Assembly: GCA_963727245.1 (NCBI GenBank)
Contig: CAVSFO010000018.1
Span: 248,001-312,000, forward strand
DNA: 64,000 nucleotides
Direction: 5' to 3'
Source: JBKQVT01 sp963727245
GTDB taxonomy: Bacteria; Planctomycetota; Planctomycetia; Pirellulales; Thermoguttaceae
A program made the translations under genes and the position numbers. The notes under the pieces were generated by a model. That model did not search any database, had not been told where the DNA came from, and saw nothing but the letters and a program-made list of their open reading frames with translations. Below are positions 51,496-60,955 of this stretch, one piece after another (the stretch's first letter is position 1; each line of letters begins with the position of its first letter).

Positions 51496-52689
51496 ATGTC
51501 GATGCGCGTTCCCAAGGGTTTTCTGCTCTGCGGCGTCCATTGCCGCATCAAGCGCGATCCGCAAAAACCGGACCTGTCGCTGGTGATGTCGGAATCGCCG
51601 GCCACGGGCGTGGGCGTCTACACGCAGAACCTCGTTTTCGCCGCCCCCGTCGAGCTGGATCGCAGCCGCACGCCCAGCGACCAGATTCGGGCCGTGGTGA
51701 TTTGCTCGGGCGTGGCCAACGCCTGCACCGGCCAGCGCGGCCTGGACGACGCCCGGCAGATGACCCGGCTGGCGGCGGCCGTCTGCGGGGCCAAGGAGGA
51801 ACAGGTGCTGGTGCTATCGACCGGCGTGATCGGCGCCTTCCTGCCCATGGACAAGATCGAGCAGGGCATCGCGGCGGCGGCGGTGAAGCTGGGCGACAAC
51901 GAGGCCGCGCTCGTCTCGGCCGCCCGCGGCATGTTGACCACCGACACCGTCAACAAGCTGGCCGGGCGGACCGTGACCATCGGCGGCCGGGAGATCCAGG
52001 TCACCGGCATGGCGAAAGGGGCGGCCATGATGGGCCCCAACATGGCCACCATGCTGGCCCTGATTATGACCGACGCGGCGCTGGAGCCGGCCGCCGCCCA
52101 GGCGGCGTTGCGGGCGGCCACCGAGGACAGTTTCAATTGCATGAGCGTGGACGGCCACATGAGCACCAACGACACCGTGCTGCTGGTGGCCAACGGCCAG
52201 GCCGGCGGCCCGCCGCTGGCCGGCAACGATCTGGCGATTTTCCGCCGCACGCTGGATGAAGTCTGCGTCGATCTGGCCAAGGCCATCGCCGGCGACGGCG
52301 AGGGCGCCACCCACCTGATCACCATCGACATCAGCGGCTGCGCCGACCGCGCCGCCGCCTTGGCCATCGCCAAGACGGTGGCCAACAGCCCGCTGGTGAA
52401 AACCGCCATCCACGGCGCCGATCCCAACTGGGGCCGAATCGTCTCCGCCGCCGGGTACGCCGGCGTGCCGTTCGATCCGGCGGGCGTGACATTGTCGCTC
52501 AACGGTTTCCTGCTCTATCGCGGCGCGGCCCCGGTGGCCTTCGACGGCAAAGAGGTCTCCAATTCGATCCGCGACCGCCGCGACACGTTCATCGAGCTGG
52601 CCTTCAGCGAAGGCACGGCGGGCGTGCGCTTCTGGACCACCGACCTGACGGCGGAATACGTGCGGCTGAACGCGGATTATCATACGTAG
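51496..52689 (+). CDS. argJ: glutamate N-acetyltransferase / amino-acid acetyltransferase
   Basis: 397 residues. The autocatalytic cleavage site is the Ala-Thr of MATML, with nucleophile T185. The segment before it reads KGAAMMGPN, where many ArgJ proteins have KGSGMIHPN. The acetyl-transfer loop has VLSTGVIGAFLPM, and the C-terminal half has GEGATHLITIDISGC and HGADPNWGRIVSAAGYAG. It recycles the acetyl group from N-acetylornithine to glutamate. With argC this gives the cyclic arginine pathway. Confidence 0.97.
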   Translation: MSMRVPKGFLLCGVHCRIKRDPQKPDLSLVMSESPATGVGVYTQNLVFAAPVELDRSRTPSDQIRAVVICSGVANACTGQRGLDDARQMTRLAAAVCGAKEEQVLVLSTGVIGAFLPMDKIEQGIAAAAVKLGDNEAALVSAARGMLTTDTVNKLAGRTVTIGGREIQVTGMAKGAAMMGPNMATMLALIMTDAALEPAAAQAALRAATEDSFNCMSVDGHMSTNDTVLLVANGQAGGPPLAGNDLAIFRRTLDEVCVDLAKAIAGDGEGATHLITIDISGCADRAAALAIAKTVANSPLVKTAIHGADPNWGRIVSAAGYAGVPFDPAGVTLSLNGFLLYRGAAPVAFDGKEVSNSIRDRRDTFIELAFSEGTAGVRFWTTDLTAEYVRLNADYHT

Positions 52690-52822
52690 GGGCCGGGGGC
52701 CGGGGACCAGGGGCCAGGGGCCAGGGAGGGGAAAGAGGGGCCGGGAAACAGGGGCACCCAGGTGCCAAGCTCCGTCCCCTCCTTCCTTTCCCTGGCCCCC
52801 GGTCCCTGGCCCCCGGCCCCTG
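52688..52822. repeat. GGGGCCAGGGGCC low-complexity tract
   Basis: Repeated GGGGCCGGGG, CCAGGGGCC and their complements after the argJ stop. It includes inverted runs (GGGGACCAGGGGCCAGGGG versus CCCTGGCCCCCGGTCCCTGG) able to form a long hairpin. Confidence 0.55.
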
Positions 52823-52898
52823 TTTGCGGCATAATACATGGTTGCCGTCCCAGGCGGGACAAGACAAAACTCATCCCAGAACATCCTCGGGTGCAATC

Positions 52899-53891
52899 AT
52901 GCTCGCTCTCCGCAAAAGTCCTTGGCGCGCTGCCGCGCGCCGGGCCCCGCCGGTACTGCTGCTGACGATGACGATGTTGCTAATGTCGCTGGCGCACAGT
53001 GCCGTCGCAGAGACCAAGAAGGCCAACGGCGACAGCGTGCGGATCGTCCTGGCCGGCGACGTCATGCTGGATTGCGGACCCGGCCACGCCTTGTCCTGCG
53101 GCGAAGACCCCTTCGCCGATCTGGCCACCATCCTGCAAAGCGCGGATATCGCCGTCTGCAACTTGGAGTGCGTCGTTTGCGGGCACGGCCATGGCACTCA
53201 CGTCCTCAAGCCGTACACGTTCAAGGCCCGGCCCGAGTGCATTCCCGTTCTGAAAAAATACTTCTCCGCCGTCTGCGTGGCCAACAACCATTCGGGCGAC
53301 TACGGCCCCGACGGCTTCCTGGAAGAACTGACCTTGCTGGAGAAGGCCCATCTGCCTTATTTCGGCGGCGGCCGCGACGCCAAGGAAGCCTCGCGACCGC
53401 TGATCCTGGAGCGGAACGGCCGGCGGGTCGCCCTGTTGGGCTACGACGGCTTTCCGCCGCGCTCGTTTGAAGCCGGCGACCATCGGCCCGGCAACGCCTG
53501 GCTCACCCCGGCCGCCGTGCTGGCCGACATCAAGCAGGCAAAGGCCGTCCAGCACGCCGACCTGGTGATCCCCATGCTGCACTGGGGACACGAAATGAAG
53601 TCGTGGCCCGACGACGGGCAGAAAGCCCTGGCCCGCAGCATCCTTGACGCCGGCGCCGACGCGGTGATCGGCGCCCATCCGCACGTCACGCAAACCGTCG
53701 ATCTCTACAAGGGGCGACCGATCGTCTACAGTCTGGGCAACTTCGTCTTCGACTATTTTCCCGGGGACGCCGAGGTGTGGTCGGGCTGGGTCGTGCGGCT
53801 GACGTTTTCCAAGTCGGCGCCGCCCGAATTGGAGACCTTCGTCGTGGAGATGGACCGCTCGGGGATCCCGCACCTGCGCCGAAGACGGTGA
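52899..53891 (+). CDS. CapA-like metallophosphatase-fold protein, exported
   Basis: 330 residues from ATG 52899. The signal peptide is PPVLLLTMTMLLMSLAHSAVA. The CapA (poly-gamma-glutamate capsule) domain has IVLAGDVMLDCG, ADIAVCNLECVV, VCVANNHSGDYG, VIPMLHWGHEM and VIGAHPHVTQ, which supply the metal ligands of the calcineurin-like fold. A role in extracellular polymer synthesis or breakdown is possible; no pgs/cap genes lie nearby. No frame disruption is seen. Confidence 0.85.
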   Translation: MLALRKSPWRAAARRAPPVLLLTMTMLLMSLAHSAVAETKKANGDSVRIVLAGDVMLDCGPGHALSCGEDPFADLATILQSADIAVCNLECVVCGHGHGTHVLKPYTFKARPECIPVLKKYFSAVCVANNHSGDYGPDGFLEELTLLEKAHLPYFGGGRDAKEASRPLILERNGRRVALLGYDGFPPRSFEAGDHRPGNAWLTPAAVLADIKQAKAVQHADLVIPMLHWGHEMKSWPDDGQKALARSILDAGADAVIGAHPHVTQTVDLYKGRPIVYSLGNFVFDYFPGDAEVWSGWVVRLTFSKSAPPELETFVVEMDRSGIPHLRRRR

Positions 53892-53907
53892 AATAGCCCC
53901 CGCCGTC

Positions 53908-54134
53908 CTCCCCTCTCCCTTTGGGAGAGGGGCAGTGGGTGAGGGCGCGGCGCGTAATCGTTCACAGCATGAAAACTAGCCCGAAGCGCAAGCGAGGGAG
54001 GGACGACGGACCGTAGCGTAGTGCACCCTCGCTTGCGCTTCGGGCTAGTGTCACGGGTGCCAAGATCGGGCGGTGAACAGTTACGGGGCGGGGGCAAAGC
54101 CCTCACCCTAACCCTCTCCCGGCGGGAGAGGGGA
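53908..54134. repeat. composite repeat: CCCCTCTCCC REPs enclosing CTAGCCCGAAGCG inverted repeat
   Basis: CTCCCCTCTCCCTTTGGGAG at 53908, GGCGGGAGAGGGG at the right end, and between them (53976-54048) CTAGCCCGAAGCGCAAGCGA with a near-perfect complement. One REP family is nested in another. No gene is seen in 53892-54135. Confidence 0.65.
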
Positions 54135-54135
54135 C

Positions 54136-55326
54136 ATGAAATCCGCAATTTGCAAGAGTCCACCTATGACCACGCGCGTCCGGCATTTGTTCCTGTGTCT
54201 CGCCGCCGGAATGCTGCTGCTCCACGGGCCGGCCCGGGCGGAAACCACCACAACGCATCCCTACCCGGGCATTACGCGAACTTATGTCGACGAGACCCTG
54301 ACGGTCCACGACCCGGCATCGTACGTCGCCTCGGGCACCCGGTCGCAGTACGTGCACATCAACCTGATCGCGATCGATTTGACCACGCCGGGCCTGAGCT
54401 TCTTGGCCACGCCCTACTCGACCGAGGCCGCCGCGCTGGGACCGCTGAAGTACGACGGCAGCACCTACACGTTTACCACGCAGCGGGAGCCGACGCTCGA
54501 GTTCCTCAACGAGCACGCGGGCCAGGGGGCGCGGATCGCGGTGAACACCGCCTTTTTCGAGCCCTGGCCACCCCCGCCCCGCCAGAACCCGGCGCAGCCC
54601 TACGCGGCGCTGGTGGGGCTGGCCGCTTCGTCGGCCACCCCCAGCGGCCCGGGCGCGGCCTGCGGCCAGACGCACGCTTTTTCGCCCTTTTGCGATCGCC
54701 CGCCGAAACCCTATGCGATCCGTCCCAACGCCCCCGCGCTGAACATCGACGAGCACAACCGGGCGACCATCGTCCATCGGGCCGCCGGCGACCGGACCGG
54801 CTACGCGACCCAGGAAGGCGTCCGGCTCTACAATACCATCTCCGGCTGCGCGGAGATCATCAAGGACGGGGTCAACCGGGTCCCCGAGATTGCCGCAGAG
54901 CCGGGCGCGAGCCGTGACTGGTATGAGAATCCCCGCAGCGGCCGGCGGCCTCGCCCCATCGCCGGCCTGTCGCGTGACCAGCAGACCCTCTATCTTTTCA
55001 TCGTGGACGCCGGCGATGGCAACCACGCGGGCGGCCTGACGGTCTACGAGGCCGCCGACCTGTTGTTGCATCGGTACGGGGTGCAGAGCGCCATCCAGCT
55101 TGACGGCGGCGGCTCGACCACGCTGGCGATGGTTGACCCGCTAAGCGGGGTGGCCGGCGTCATCAACACGCCGTCGGACCGCCCGCCGCGGTCGGTGGGG
55201 GCCAGCCTGCTGGTGATGGTACAGACAGAGAAACGTTCACAGGCCCCGCCCCACGGAGTGGTGGAGCCGTGCCGGGATTTGCACCTGCGGCGACTTTTCG
55301 CCAGGCCGAAGAGCTGCGGATGGTAA
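54136..55326 (+). CDS. phosphodiester glycosidase (NAGPA-like), exported
   Basis: 396 residues. The signal peptide (LFLCLAAGMLLLHGPARA) starts at the second Met (54166), so 54166 is an alternative start. The catalytic domain matches the NAGPA family (phosphodiester glycosidase): YVHINLIAIDL, RIAVNTAFFEPW, GLSRDQQTLYLFIVDAGDG, then VQSAIQLDGGGSTTLAM, the family hallmark, and RSVGASLLVM. The last ~40 residues (after MVQTEKRSQ) look extraneous and may reflect a missed stop. Family members act on phosphodiester-linked sugars, including cell-wall polymers. Confidence 0.85.
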   Translation: MKSAICKSPPMTTRVRHLFLCLAAGMLLLHGPARAETTTTHPYPGITRTYVDETLTVHDPASYVASGTRSQYVHINLIAIDLTTPGLSFLATPYSTEAAALGPLKYDGSTYTFTTQREPTLEFLNEHAGQGARIAVNTAFFEPWPPPPRQNPAQPYAALVGLAASSATPSGPGAACGQTHAFSPFCDRPPKPYAIRPNAPALNIDEHNRATIVHRAAGDRTGYATQEGVRLYNTISGCAEIIKDGVNRVPEIAAEPGASRDWYENPRSGRRPRPIAGLSRDQQTLYLFIVDAGDGNHAGGLTVYEAADLLLHRYGVQSAIQLDGGGSTTLAMVDPLSGVAGVINTPSDRPPRSVGASLLVMVQTEKRSQAPPHGVVEPCRDLHLRRLFARPKSCGW

Positions 55327-55339
55327 CGGCGGCGAGGGC

Positions 55340-55662
55340 CGCGCGTAAACATTCTCTGGGATTTCAAAGGAATCCCGGCGGCGAACCGGCCGATAAAGGA
55401 CTATAACAAGCCGACCGCGAATGAGCGAAAACGGTGGCAAGCGGGCTGCGAAGACCTCCGTAGCGTACACGCCCCAAGATGTCAGCCATCTTCATGGCAC
55501 AATGAATAAAGGCTTGGCCGCGTGGTTATGGAAAGATAGCCGGTCATGGTAGGTGATGATCGGCCCGGCCGTGGCAGCCCGCGAAGGGTCCTGCAATACA
55601 AATAGGAATCCTTCTTGCGTTTAGAACCCTTTGCAGTCCCGACGGCCTGCGAAGGGTTTTTT
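55340..55662 (+). ncRNA. candidate CsrA-antagonist small RNA (speculative)
   Basis: The gap 55327-55675 has no convincing protein but ends in a terminator facing csrA. Several GGA motifs occur, one at the loop edge of the hairpin GGGATT-TCAAAGG-AATCCC (55358-55376), others at 55398, 55530 and 55605. That arrangement is reminiscent of CsrB/RsmY-type RNAs. A 19-codon ORF starts at 55546. No promoter is recognised. Confidence 0.2.
55625..55662 (+). terminator. rho-independent terminator
   Basis: AACCCTTTGCAG pairs with CTGCGAAGGGTT (one mismatch in 12) and is followed by a run of six T on the plus strand. It would stop transcription coming from 54136-55600 before it reaches convergent csrA. Confidence 0.65.
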
Positions 55663-55675
55663 ATCTGCGCAAGCT

Positions 55676-55870
55676 CTACGCCCAACCGGCGGTGATCGAC
55701 TGGCGCGAGCTGTCCTCGACCCGCTCGTGCAGTTCCTTGCGGCGAATGGGCACGGCCGGCGGGCCGGCCAGCCCGAGTTTCACCCGGCCGCGATGCACCT
55801 CCAGCACCGTCACGGTGATGTCGCGGCCGATCATGATCGTCTCTCCGCATTTGCGACTGAGAACCAACAT
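55676..55870 (-). CDS. csrA: carbon storage regulator CsrA
   Basis: 64 residues, normal length. It has MLVLSRKCGETIMIG at the N-terminus and VLEVHRGRVKLGLAGP with VPIRRKELHERV, including the RNA-contacting N-terminal strand and the C-terminal VPIRR segment. CsrA is a dimeric post-transcriptional regulator that binds GGA in mRNA leaders. Its ribosome site is AAGGAGGGACCC, which itself contains GGA, so autoregulation is conceivable. It faces the terminator at 55625-55662. Confidence 0.96.
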   Translation of the reverse strand: MLVLSRKCGETIMIGRDITVTVLEVHRGRVKLGLAGPPAVPIRRKELHERVEDSSRQSITAGWA

Positions 55871-56055
55871 GGGTCCCTCCTTGTCAAAAAAATCGTTGCC
55901 TTTTTGATGATCTTTCGGTCTGCCCGGCGGGTGCGGGCGTTATTGTGCCAGCTATAGCTGTCTTATATCTAGATGATACCGCTTCCGCCCCCAGGAAATC
56001 AAGGGCAGCGGGGCCTGCGAAAACGCAAGCGACCTGCACGCCGATCACGGTGGCG

Positions 56056-56131
56056 CACCCCCCTCCCCCTCATCCTTCCCCCTTCCGCCTTCCGCCTTCC
56101 CCCTTACCTTCTCCCCCTTTCCCGGCCCAAG
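56056..56131. repeat. polypyrimidine tract
   Basis: About 75 bases almost entirely C and T on the plus strand, with CTTCCGCCTTCC iterated. It is the main feature of 55871-56189, which otherwise contains the csrA leader and the next gene's leader. Confidence 0.5.
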
Positions 56132-56189
56132 GGAATGCGATAAGCTCAAAGTGTCCAGTTCCCTTACGGCAACCCCAAGAGACATTCCA

Positions 56190-57652
56190 ATGGCGACCAC
56201 GCAAGAGCCCCCACGAACCGCCGTGGACATGGAAACGCTCTATCAAACCCGCTTGAACCGCTACGTGACGGCCCTGCAGAACGGCAAACCGGACATGATC
56301 CCCATCCGGCCGTTCGTGGCCGAATTCACCGGGGTCTATGCCGGCTATACCTGCCAGGAACTGGCCCACGACTATGAGCTGGCCTTCGCCGCCGCCCGCA
56401 AGTGCGCCGCCGACTTCGATTGGGACGCCGTCTGCGGGAACATGGTCTACGGCTGGATGGGCCTGGTGCAGGCGCTGGGGCTGAAATACTACGGCATTCC
56501 GGGCATCGACATCCCGGCCAACACGGGGTTCCAGTACCGCGAGCCGCCCGAGGGCGACGCCTTCATGCGGCCCGACGAGTACGACCAGTTGATCGAAGAC
56601 CCCACGGGGTTCCTGCTGAACGTCTGGCTGCCGCGGGTCTCGACGGTCATTCGCGCCCCCGGCCAGCCGGCCACCCAGGAGAGCAACCTCGCCCTGATCA
56701 AGGGCTCGATGGCGATGCTCAAGTATTTCAACGCCTTCGGCACCCAGTCCGCGCGGCTGCGGGCCGAGTCGGGCAGCCCGCCGGCGATCTGCGGCATCTT
56801 CAAGGCCCCCTTGGACATCATCGCCGACAAGCTGCGCGGCTACTTGGGGCTGGTCGAGGACCTGTACGAACGGCGCGACAAGGTGGTGGCCGCCTGCGAG
56901 GCGCTGATGCCGCACATGTACCACGTGGCCCGGACCAGCGGCGATCCGGACCGGCTGGTGCCCATCGGCTACTGGATGCACCGCGGCGGCGTCCCCTTCG
57001 TCTCGCCCGAGGTGTTTCAGAACATCTATTGGGCGACCGTCAAGCCGATCGTCGAGGAGCTTTGGAAGGACGGCTTGCAGACGATGTTCTATGCCGAGGG
57101 GAAGTGGGACCGCCACCTGGAGGCGTTCGCCGAATTGCCGGAGAAGAGCATCGTCTATCACGTCGACCAGGGGGACATTTTCCTGACCCATCGCGTGTTG
57201 GGAGAGAAGTTCTGCATTAGCGGCGGCATCCCCAACTACTTGCTGGGCATCGGCTCGCCGCAGCAGGTCCGCGAGTATTGCAAGAAGGTGATCGACGGCG
57301 TGGCCCGCGACGGCGGCTACATTATGGACGCCGGCGCCATCATCCAGAACGACGCCCGCGTGGAGAACATCCGCGCCATGACCGACTTCACGCGGGAGTA
57401 TGGCGTCTATCCCGAGGGGCATTCCCGCGTGGCGACCCCGCCGCCGCAGGCGCTGTGCCGCGCGGGGCGGGCCAGGCGCCGGCGTTCCTGCAAGGCCGCG
57501 GCGCGCTCGGCCGCGGGGTGTGCGTGCCCTGGGAGCAGAAACGCAAGGACATTGCGGCCATTCCGGGCGATGAGGCCCTGGTGCAAAGGATTTGGGAGGA
57601 GATCGAGGGCCTGGCGAACATGTTCATCTGGCAGATCCTCGTCTCTTTTTGA
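56190..57652 (+). CDS. uroporphyrinogen decarboxylase-family protein (frameshifted)
   Basis: About 487 residues from ATG 56190. It has the URO-D/methyltransferase TIM-barrel pattern: NGKPDMIPIRPFVAEFTG, PAICGIFKAPLDIIADK, LQTMFYAEGKWDRHLEAF, KSIVYHVDQGDIF, KFCISGGIPNYLLGIGSPQQ and GGYIMDAGAIIQ. It is too divergent and long to be HemE itself; such proteins are often corrinoid-methyltransferase-like. A frame change near 57470 joins the barrel to a final helical segment (VPWEQKRKDIAAIPGDEALV). The next gene starts 12 bp after it, suggesting an operon with the TIM-barrel isomerase-like protein. Confidence 0.75.
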
Positions 57653-57663
57653 CCGACAAAGCC

Positions 57664-58549
57664 ATGAGTAGCGGTGGGTGCAAGATCGGCCGGCGGCAAC
57701 TGCTGCGGCGGTCCGTCGAGGCGGCGGCCTTGGCGGCGGCCGGCTGGCCGTGGCGGACCTTGCTGGCCGAGGCGAACTCGCGCTGGTTCAAGATCGGCGC
57801 CTGCGATTGGTCGCTGGGGCGGCGCTGCGACCCGGCGGCCCTGGACGTGGCCAAAACCATCGGCCTGGACGGCGTGCAAGTGGAGTTCTGCACCAGCCAG
57901 AAGCGGAACCTCCGCGACGCCGCCATGCGGGAGAAGTATCGCCAGGCCATCGCCCGCACCGGGGTGGCCATCGCCTCGCTGGCGATGACCGAGCTCGACC
58001 GCGTGCCGCTGAAGAGCGACCCCCGCGCCGCCCCGTGGATCGGCGAGGGCATCGACGCCTGCAAGGCCCTGGGCCTGAGCGTCGTCATGCCGAGTTGTTT
58101 CGGCCGGGGCGAGCTCGACATGCAGCGGACCGCCGAGATCGATCACGCCGTCAGGGCGCATGCGGCAGGCTGCCCCCAAGGCGGAGAAACAGGGGATCAC
58201 CATCGGCCTGGAAAACACCCTCAGCGCCGAAGACAACCTGCGGCTGCTGGATCGCGTCGCCTCGCCGGCGGTGATGGTCTACTACGACGTGGGAAATTCG
58301 ACCGACCGCGGTCGCAACGTCGTCAAGGAGATTCGCACGCTGGGTAAGCGGATCTGCGAGTTCCACTTCAAAGACGCCGGCTATATGCTGGGCCAGGGAC
58401 GGATCGACTTCAAGGCCGTCCGGCAGGTGCTGGACGACATTCACTACAGCGGCTGGATCCAGATCGAGGCGGCCGCCCCGCGCGACCTGATCGCCGATTA
58501 CACGGCCGACCGGCGGTATCTCAAGCGGTTGTTTCCCGCCAAGGTGTGA
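57664..58549 (+). CDS. sugar phosphate isomerase/epimerase-like TIM barrel, Tat signal (frameshifted)
   Basis: About 295 residues. The N-terminus has a twin-arginine-like signal (GRRQLLRRSVEAAALAAAGW). The xylose-isomerase/AP-endonuclease-2-like barrel has IGACDWSLGRR, LDGVQVEFCTSQ, GITIGLENTLSAEDNL, VMVYYDVGNSTDRG, ICEFHFKDAG and WIQIEAAA, so the metal-binding Glu/Asp/His/Glu set is present. A frame change near 58158 separates DHAVRAH from RQAAPKAEKQG. Planctomycetes encode many such exported sugar isomerase-like proteins. It follows the URO-D-like gene by 11 bp. Confidence 0.8.
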
Positions 58550-58566
58550 GAGCGCGTCTTGAAATT

Positions 58567-58701
58567 CTCCCCTCTCCCTTTGGGAGAGGGGCCGGGGGTG
58601 AGGGCGGTTGCGGGGTTGGCCCGGCTACGCCAACGTCTCTCGGCGCTGCCGCCCTCACCCTCGGGCACCACGTCAGTGGTCGCTCCCGGAGGGAGAGGGG
58701 A
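58567..58701. repeat. 135-bp composite REP (CTCCCCTCTCCC family), copy 2
   Basis: Nearly identical to 32985-33119, 25 kb away, including the inner GGGCACCACGTCAGTGGTCG. It lies between the convergent isomerase-like and Lon-N-domain genes. Confidence 0.75.
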
Positions 58702-58708
58702 GGTGCCT

Positions 58709-59416
58709 TCAGTTGGCGCTGAACTCGGGCGGGAAATTGGCCAGCCCGCACGTGCCCAATTCCCGATCGGCGGCCGCCACGGCAAGATGGCTCAGCAACA
58801 GCTCCGTGCGGCGATGCACGTTGCACTCGGCCAGCAGGGCCTCCTTGTGGCGAACGTCGACGTCGAGCATGTAGCTGATCACGTCGGTCAAGATGCCCAA
58901 GGGCACGTCGCTGCCGAGGATCTGGTCCAGTTGCTCCTGCGCCTCGGGGAGCATGGGGAGGATTTTCATGAAGGCCTGGCGGAGTCGCCGCTGCAAGGAG
59001 GCCAGGTCGGCGGCCTCCTGCGGCGGATAACAATCTTCGCACAACTCCACCCTGGCTTCGCGGAAGGCCCGCGGCGGCGAAAGTTCCTCGATCAATCGCA
59101 CGCGACGCAGCCCCAGCAGCAGCACGTTATAGGTGCCGTTTTCCAGGCGATGGTAGCTGGTGATGCGTCCCAGGCAGGCCATGGGATACAGCGGCGGATG
59201 ACCCTCGTAGGCATTTTCCCAGCCGGGGGCCAACAAGGCCATGGCGATCAGCCGGTCGCCGGCCAGGGCGTCTTCGAGGAGTTCCCGGTACCGCGGCTCG
59301 AAAATGTGCAGCGGCTGCATGACGTGGGGGAACAGGACCAGGTTGGGCAGGGGAAAGACCCGGACCCTGCCGCCGAAATCCTCGAACGAGAACGACAAGT
59401 TATCGAAGCTCGCCAT
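58709..59416 (-). CDS. LON peptidase substrate-binding-domain protein
   Basis: 235 residues from ATG 59416; the frame opens upstream to 59566. The N-terminal Lon domain (VRVFPLPNLVLFPHVMQPL, then HIFEPRYRELLEDAL, GRITSYHRLENGTYNVLLLG, RRVRLIEEL) is complete. A helical tail follows, with no ATPase or protease domain. Free-standing Lon-N proteins are widespread and of unknown role. Confidence 0.85.
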   Translation of the reverse strand: MASFDNLSFSFEDFGGRVRVFPLPNLVLFPHVMQPLHIFEPRYRELLEDALAGDRLIAMALLAPGWENAYEGHPPLYPMACLGRITSYHRLENGTYNVLLLGLRRVRLIEELSPPRAFREARVELCEDCYPPQEAADLASLQRRLRQAFMKILPMLPEAQEQLDQILGSDVPLGILTDVISYMLDVDVRHKEALLAECNVHRRTELLLSHLAVAAADRELGTCGLANFPPEFSAN

Positions 59417-59698
59417 GCTAGCCGCTCTGCCCGCCAGAGGCACGATTTTTGCAACACCCTCTCCCACCTGGATTATAGGCCCGACGATGGCCGGAGGCCA
59501 ACCGAAAGAGGCGGTTTTCCCATCCGGCGCGGGTGTGCCGAGCGTACGGCTCCAGAGGACGCGCACTCATTTGCCCGGACGGGCCGCCCCTCTTGACACT
59601 TCCTACAGGCGGGGACGAGAATTGGCCACTCCGGTCGGGGACGCGCCTGCTGCGGGGCGTTTTTCCCGGTCGCGGCTCTCCCCCATTGGGGTTCCATC

Positions 59699-60367
59699 AT
59701 GGCCGCCAGCGCCGACGCCAAGCGACACGCCGACCGGGTAGTCCGCCATCTGCGGCGCGAGTACCCGGATGCCAAGTGCTCCTTGGACTTCCAGACGCCG
59801 CTGGAATTGCTGGTGGCGACCATCCTTTCGGCCCAGTGTACCGACGAGCGCGTCAACATGGTCACGGCGGAGTTGTTTCGCAAGTATCGCACGGCCGCCC
59901 AGTACGCTACGGCCGAACCGGGGGAGTTGGAAAAGGACATCCAAAGCACCGGCTTTTTCCGCAACAAGGCCAAAAGCATCCGGGCCGCCTGCCAGGTGCT
60001 GGTCCAGCAGCACGACGGCCGGGTGCCCCAGGACATCGACCAACTGGTGCAACTGCCCGGCGTGGGGCGAAAAACGGCCAACGTCATCCTCGGCACCGCC
60101 TTCGCCGTCGCCTCGGGCGTCGTGGTGGACACCCACGTGGCCCGCATCAGCCGGCGGCTGGGGCTGACCCGGGAAAAGGACCCGGTGAAAATCGAGCGGG
60201 ACCTCATGGAGGCGATCCCGCCACGGGAGTGGATCGCCTTCAGCCACCGCATGATCCAGCACGGCCGCCGCTATTGTACGGCGCGAAAACCCCGCTGCGA
60301 GGTCTGCCCGCTGCGGCCCATCTGTCCGCAGATCGGCCTGGGCGACCCGCCAGAAGCGAAAGGGTGA
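59699..60367 (+). CDS. nth: endonuclease III
   Basis: 222 residues, usual length. The helix-hairpin-helix is LPGVGRKTAN with catalytic K125, and catalytic D144 is in VVVDTHVARI. The 4Fe-4S ligands are C193, C200, C203 and C209 (spacing 6-2-5). It removes oxidised pyrimidines and cleaves AP sites. dcd follows after 4 bp, so the two are co-transcribed. The preceding 59417-59698 shows no feature. Confidence 0.97.
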   Translation: MAASADAKRHADRVVRHLRREYPDAKCSLDFQTPLELLVATILSAQCTDERVNMVTAELFRKYRTAAQYATAEPGELEKDIQSTGFFRNKAKSIRAACQVLVQQHDGRVPQDIDQLVQLPGVGRKTANVILGTAFAVASGVVVDTHVARISRRLGLTREKDPVKIERDLMEAIPPREWIAFSHRMIQHGRRYCTARKPRCEVCPLRPICPQIGLGDPPEAKG

Positions 60368-60371
60368 AGCC

Positions 60372-60950
60372 ATGGTCCTGTCCGGCCACGAGATTCGAGC
60401 GCAGTTGGGCCAGAACATCGTCATCGACCCCTTCGACGAGGCCCGGCTCAATCCCAACAGCTACAACCTCACGCTGCACAACGAGTTGATGATCTACGAA
60501 GAGGTGGTGCTGGACATGCGGCGGGCCAATCGCGTGCGCCGCATTCCCATTCCGGCCGAAGGCCTGGTGCTGCATCCCAACCTGCTCTACCTGGGCCGCA
60601 CCGTCGAGCGCACGGAGACCCGCAACCTGGTGCCGATGATCGAAGGCCGCTCCTCGATCGGGCGGCTGGGGCTGTTCGTCCACGTGACCGCCGGTTTCGG
60701 CGACGTGGGGTTTTGCGGCTTTTGGACCTTGGAGATGTTCGCCGTGCAGCCGGTGCGGATCTATTCCGGCGTGGCCATCTGCCAGATCTTCTATCACGAC
60801 ATCCGCGGCTCGTTCACCGAGTACGCCAGCAACAAGTATCAACACAACACCGACATTCAGCCCAGCCTGCTGTTCAAGGAGCTGACCCCCGACGGGGCCG
60901 ACGACCCGCAACGGAAGCTCCCCTTCGGCATCGAGCGCTCCGGCGGCTGA
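60372..60950 (+). CDS. dcd: dCTP deaminase
   Basis: 192 residues. It has RLNPNSYNLTLHNEL near the N-terminus, IEGRSSIGRLGLFVHVTAG (E91-S95) and GFWTLEM with catalytic Glu E121. The loop reads GFGDVGFCGFW where enterobacterial Dcd has IDPGF-G, so DCD versus bifunctional DCD-DUT activity is not settled. It makes dUTP for thymidylate synthesis. It is directly downstream of nth. Confidence 0.93.
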   Translation: MVLSGHEIRAQLGQNIVIDPFDEARLNPNSYNLTLHNELMIYEEVVLDMRRANRVRRIPIPAEGLVLHPNLLYLGRTVERTETRNLVPMIEGRSSIGRLGLFVHVTAGFGDVGFCGFWTLEMFAVQPVRIYSGVAICQIFYHDIRGSFTEYASNKYQHNTDIQPSLLFKELTPDGADDPQRKLPFGIERSGG

Positions 60951-60955
60951 AGGGG

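Noticed and set aside
55871..55985. Sigma-54 promoter (TGGCAC) upstream of csrA
   Set aside because: TGGCAC is present on the minus strand, but the second box reads CGCC rather than TTGC at the required spacing.
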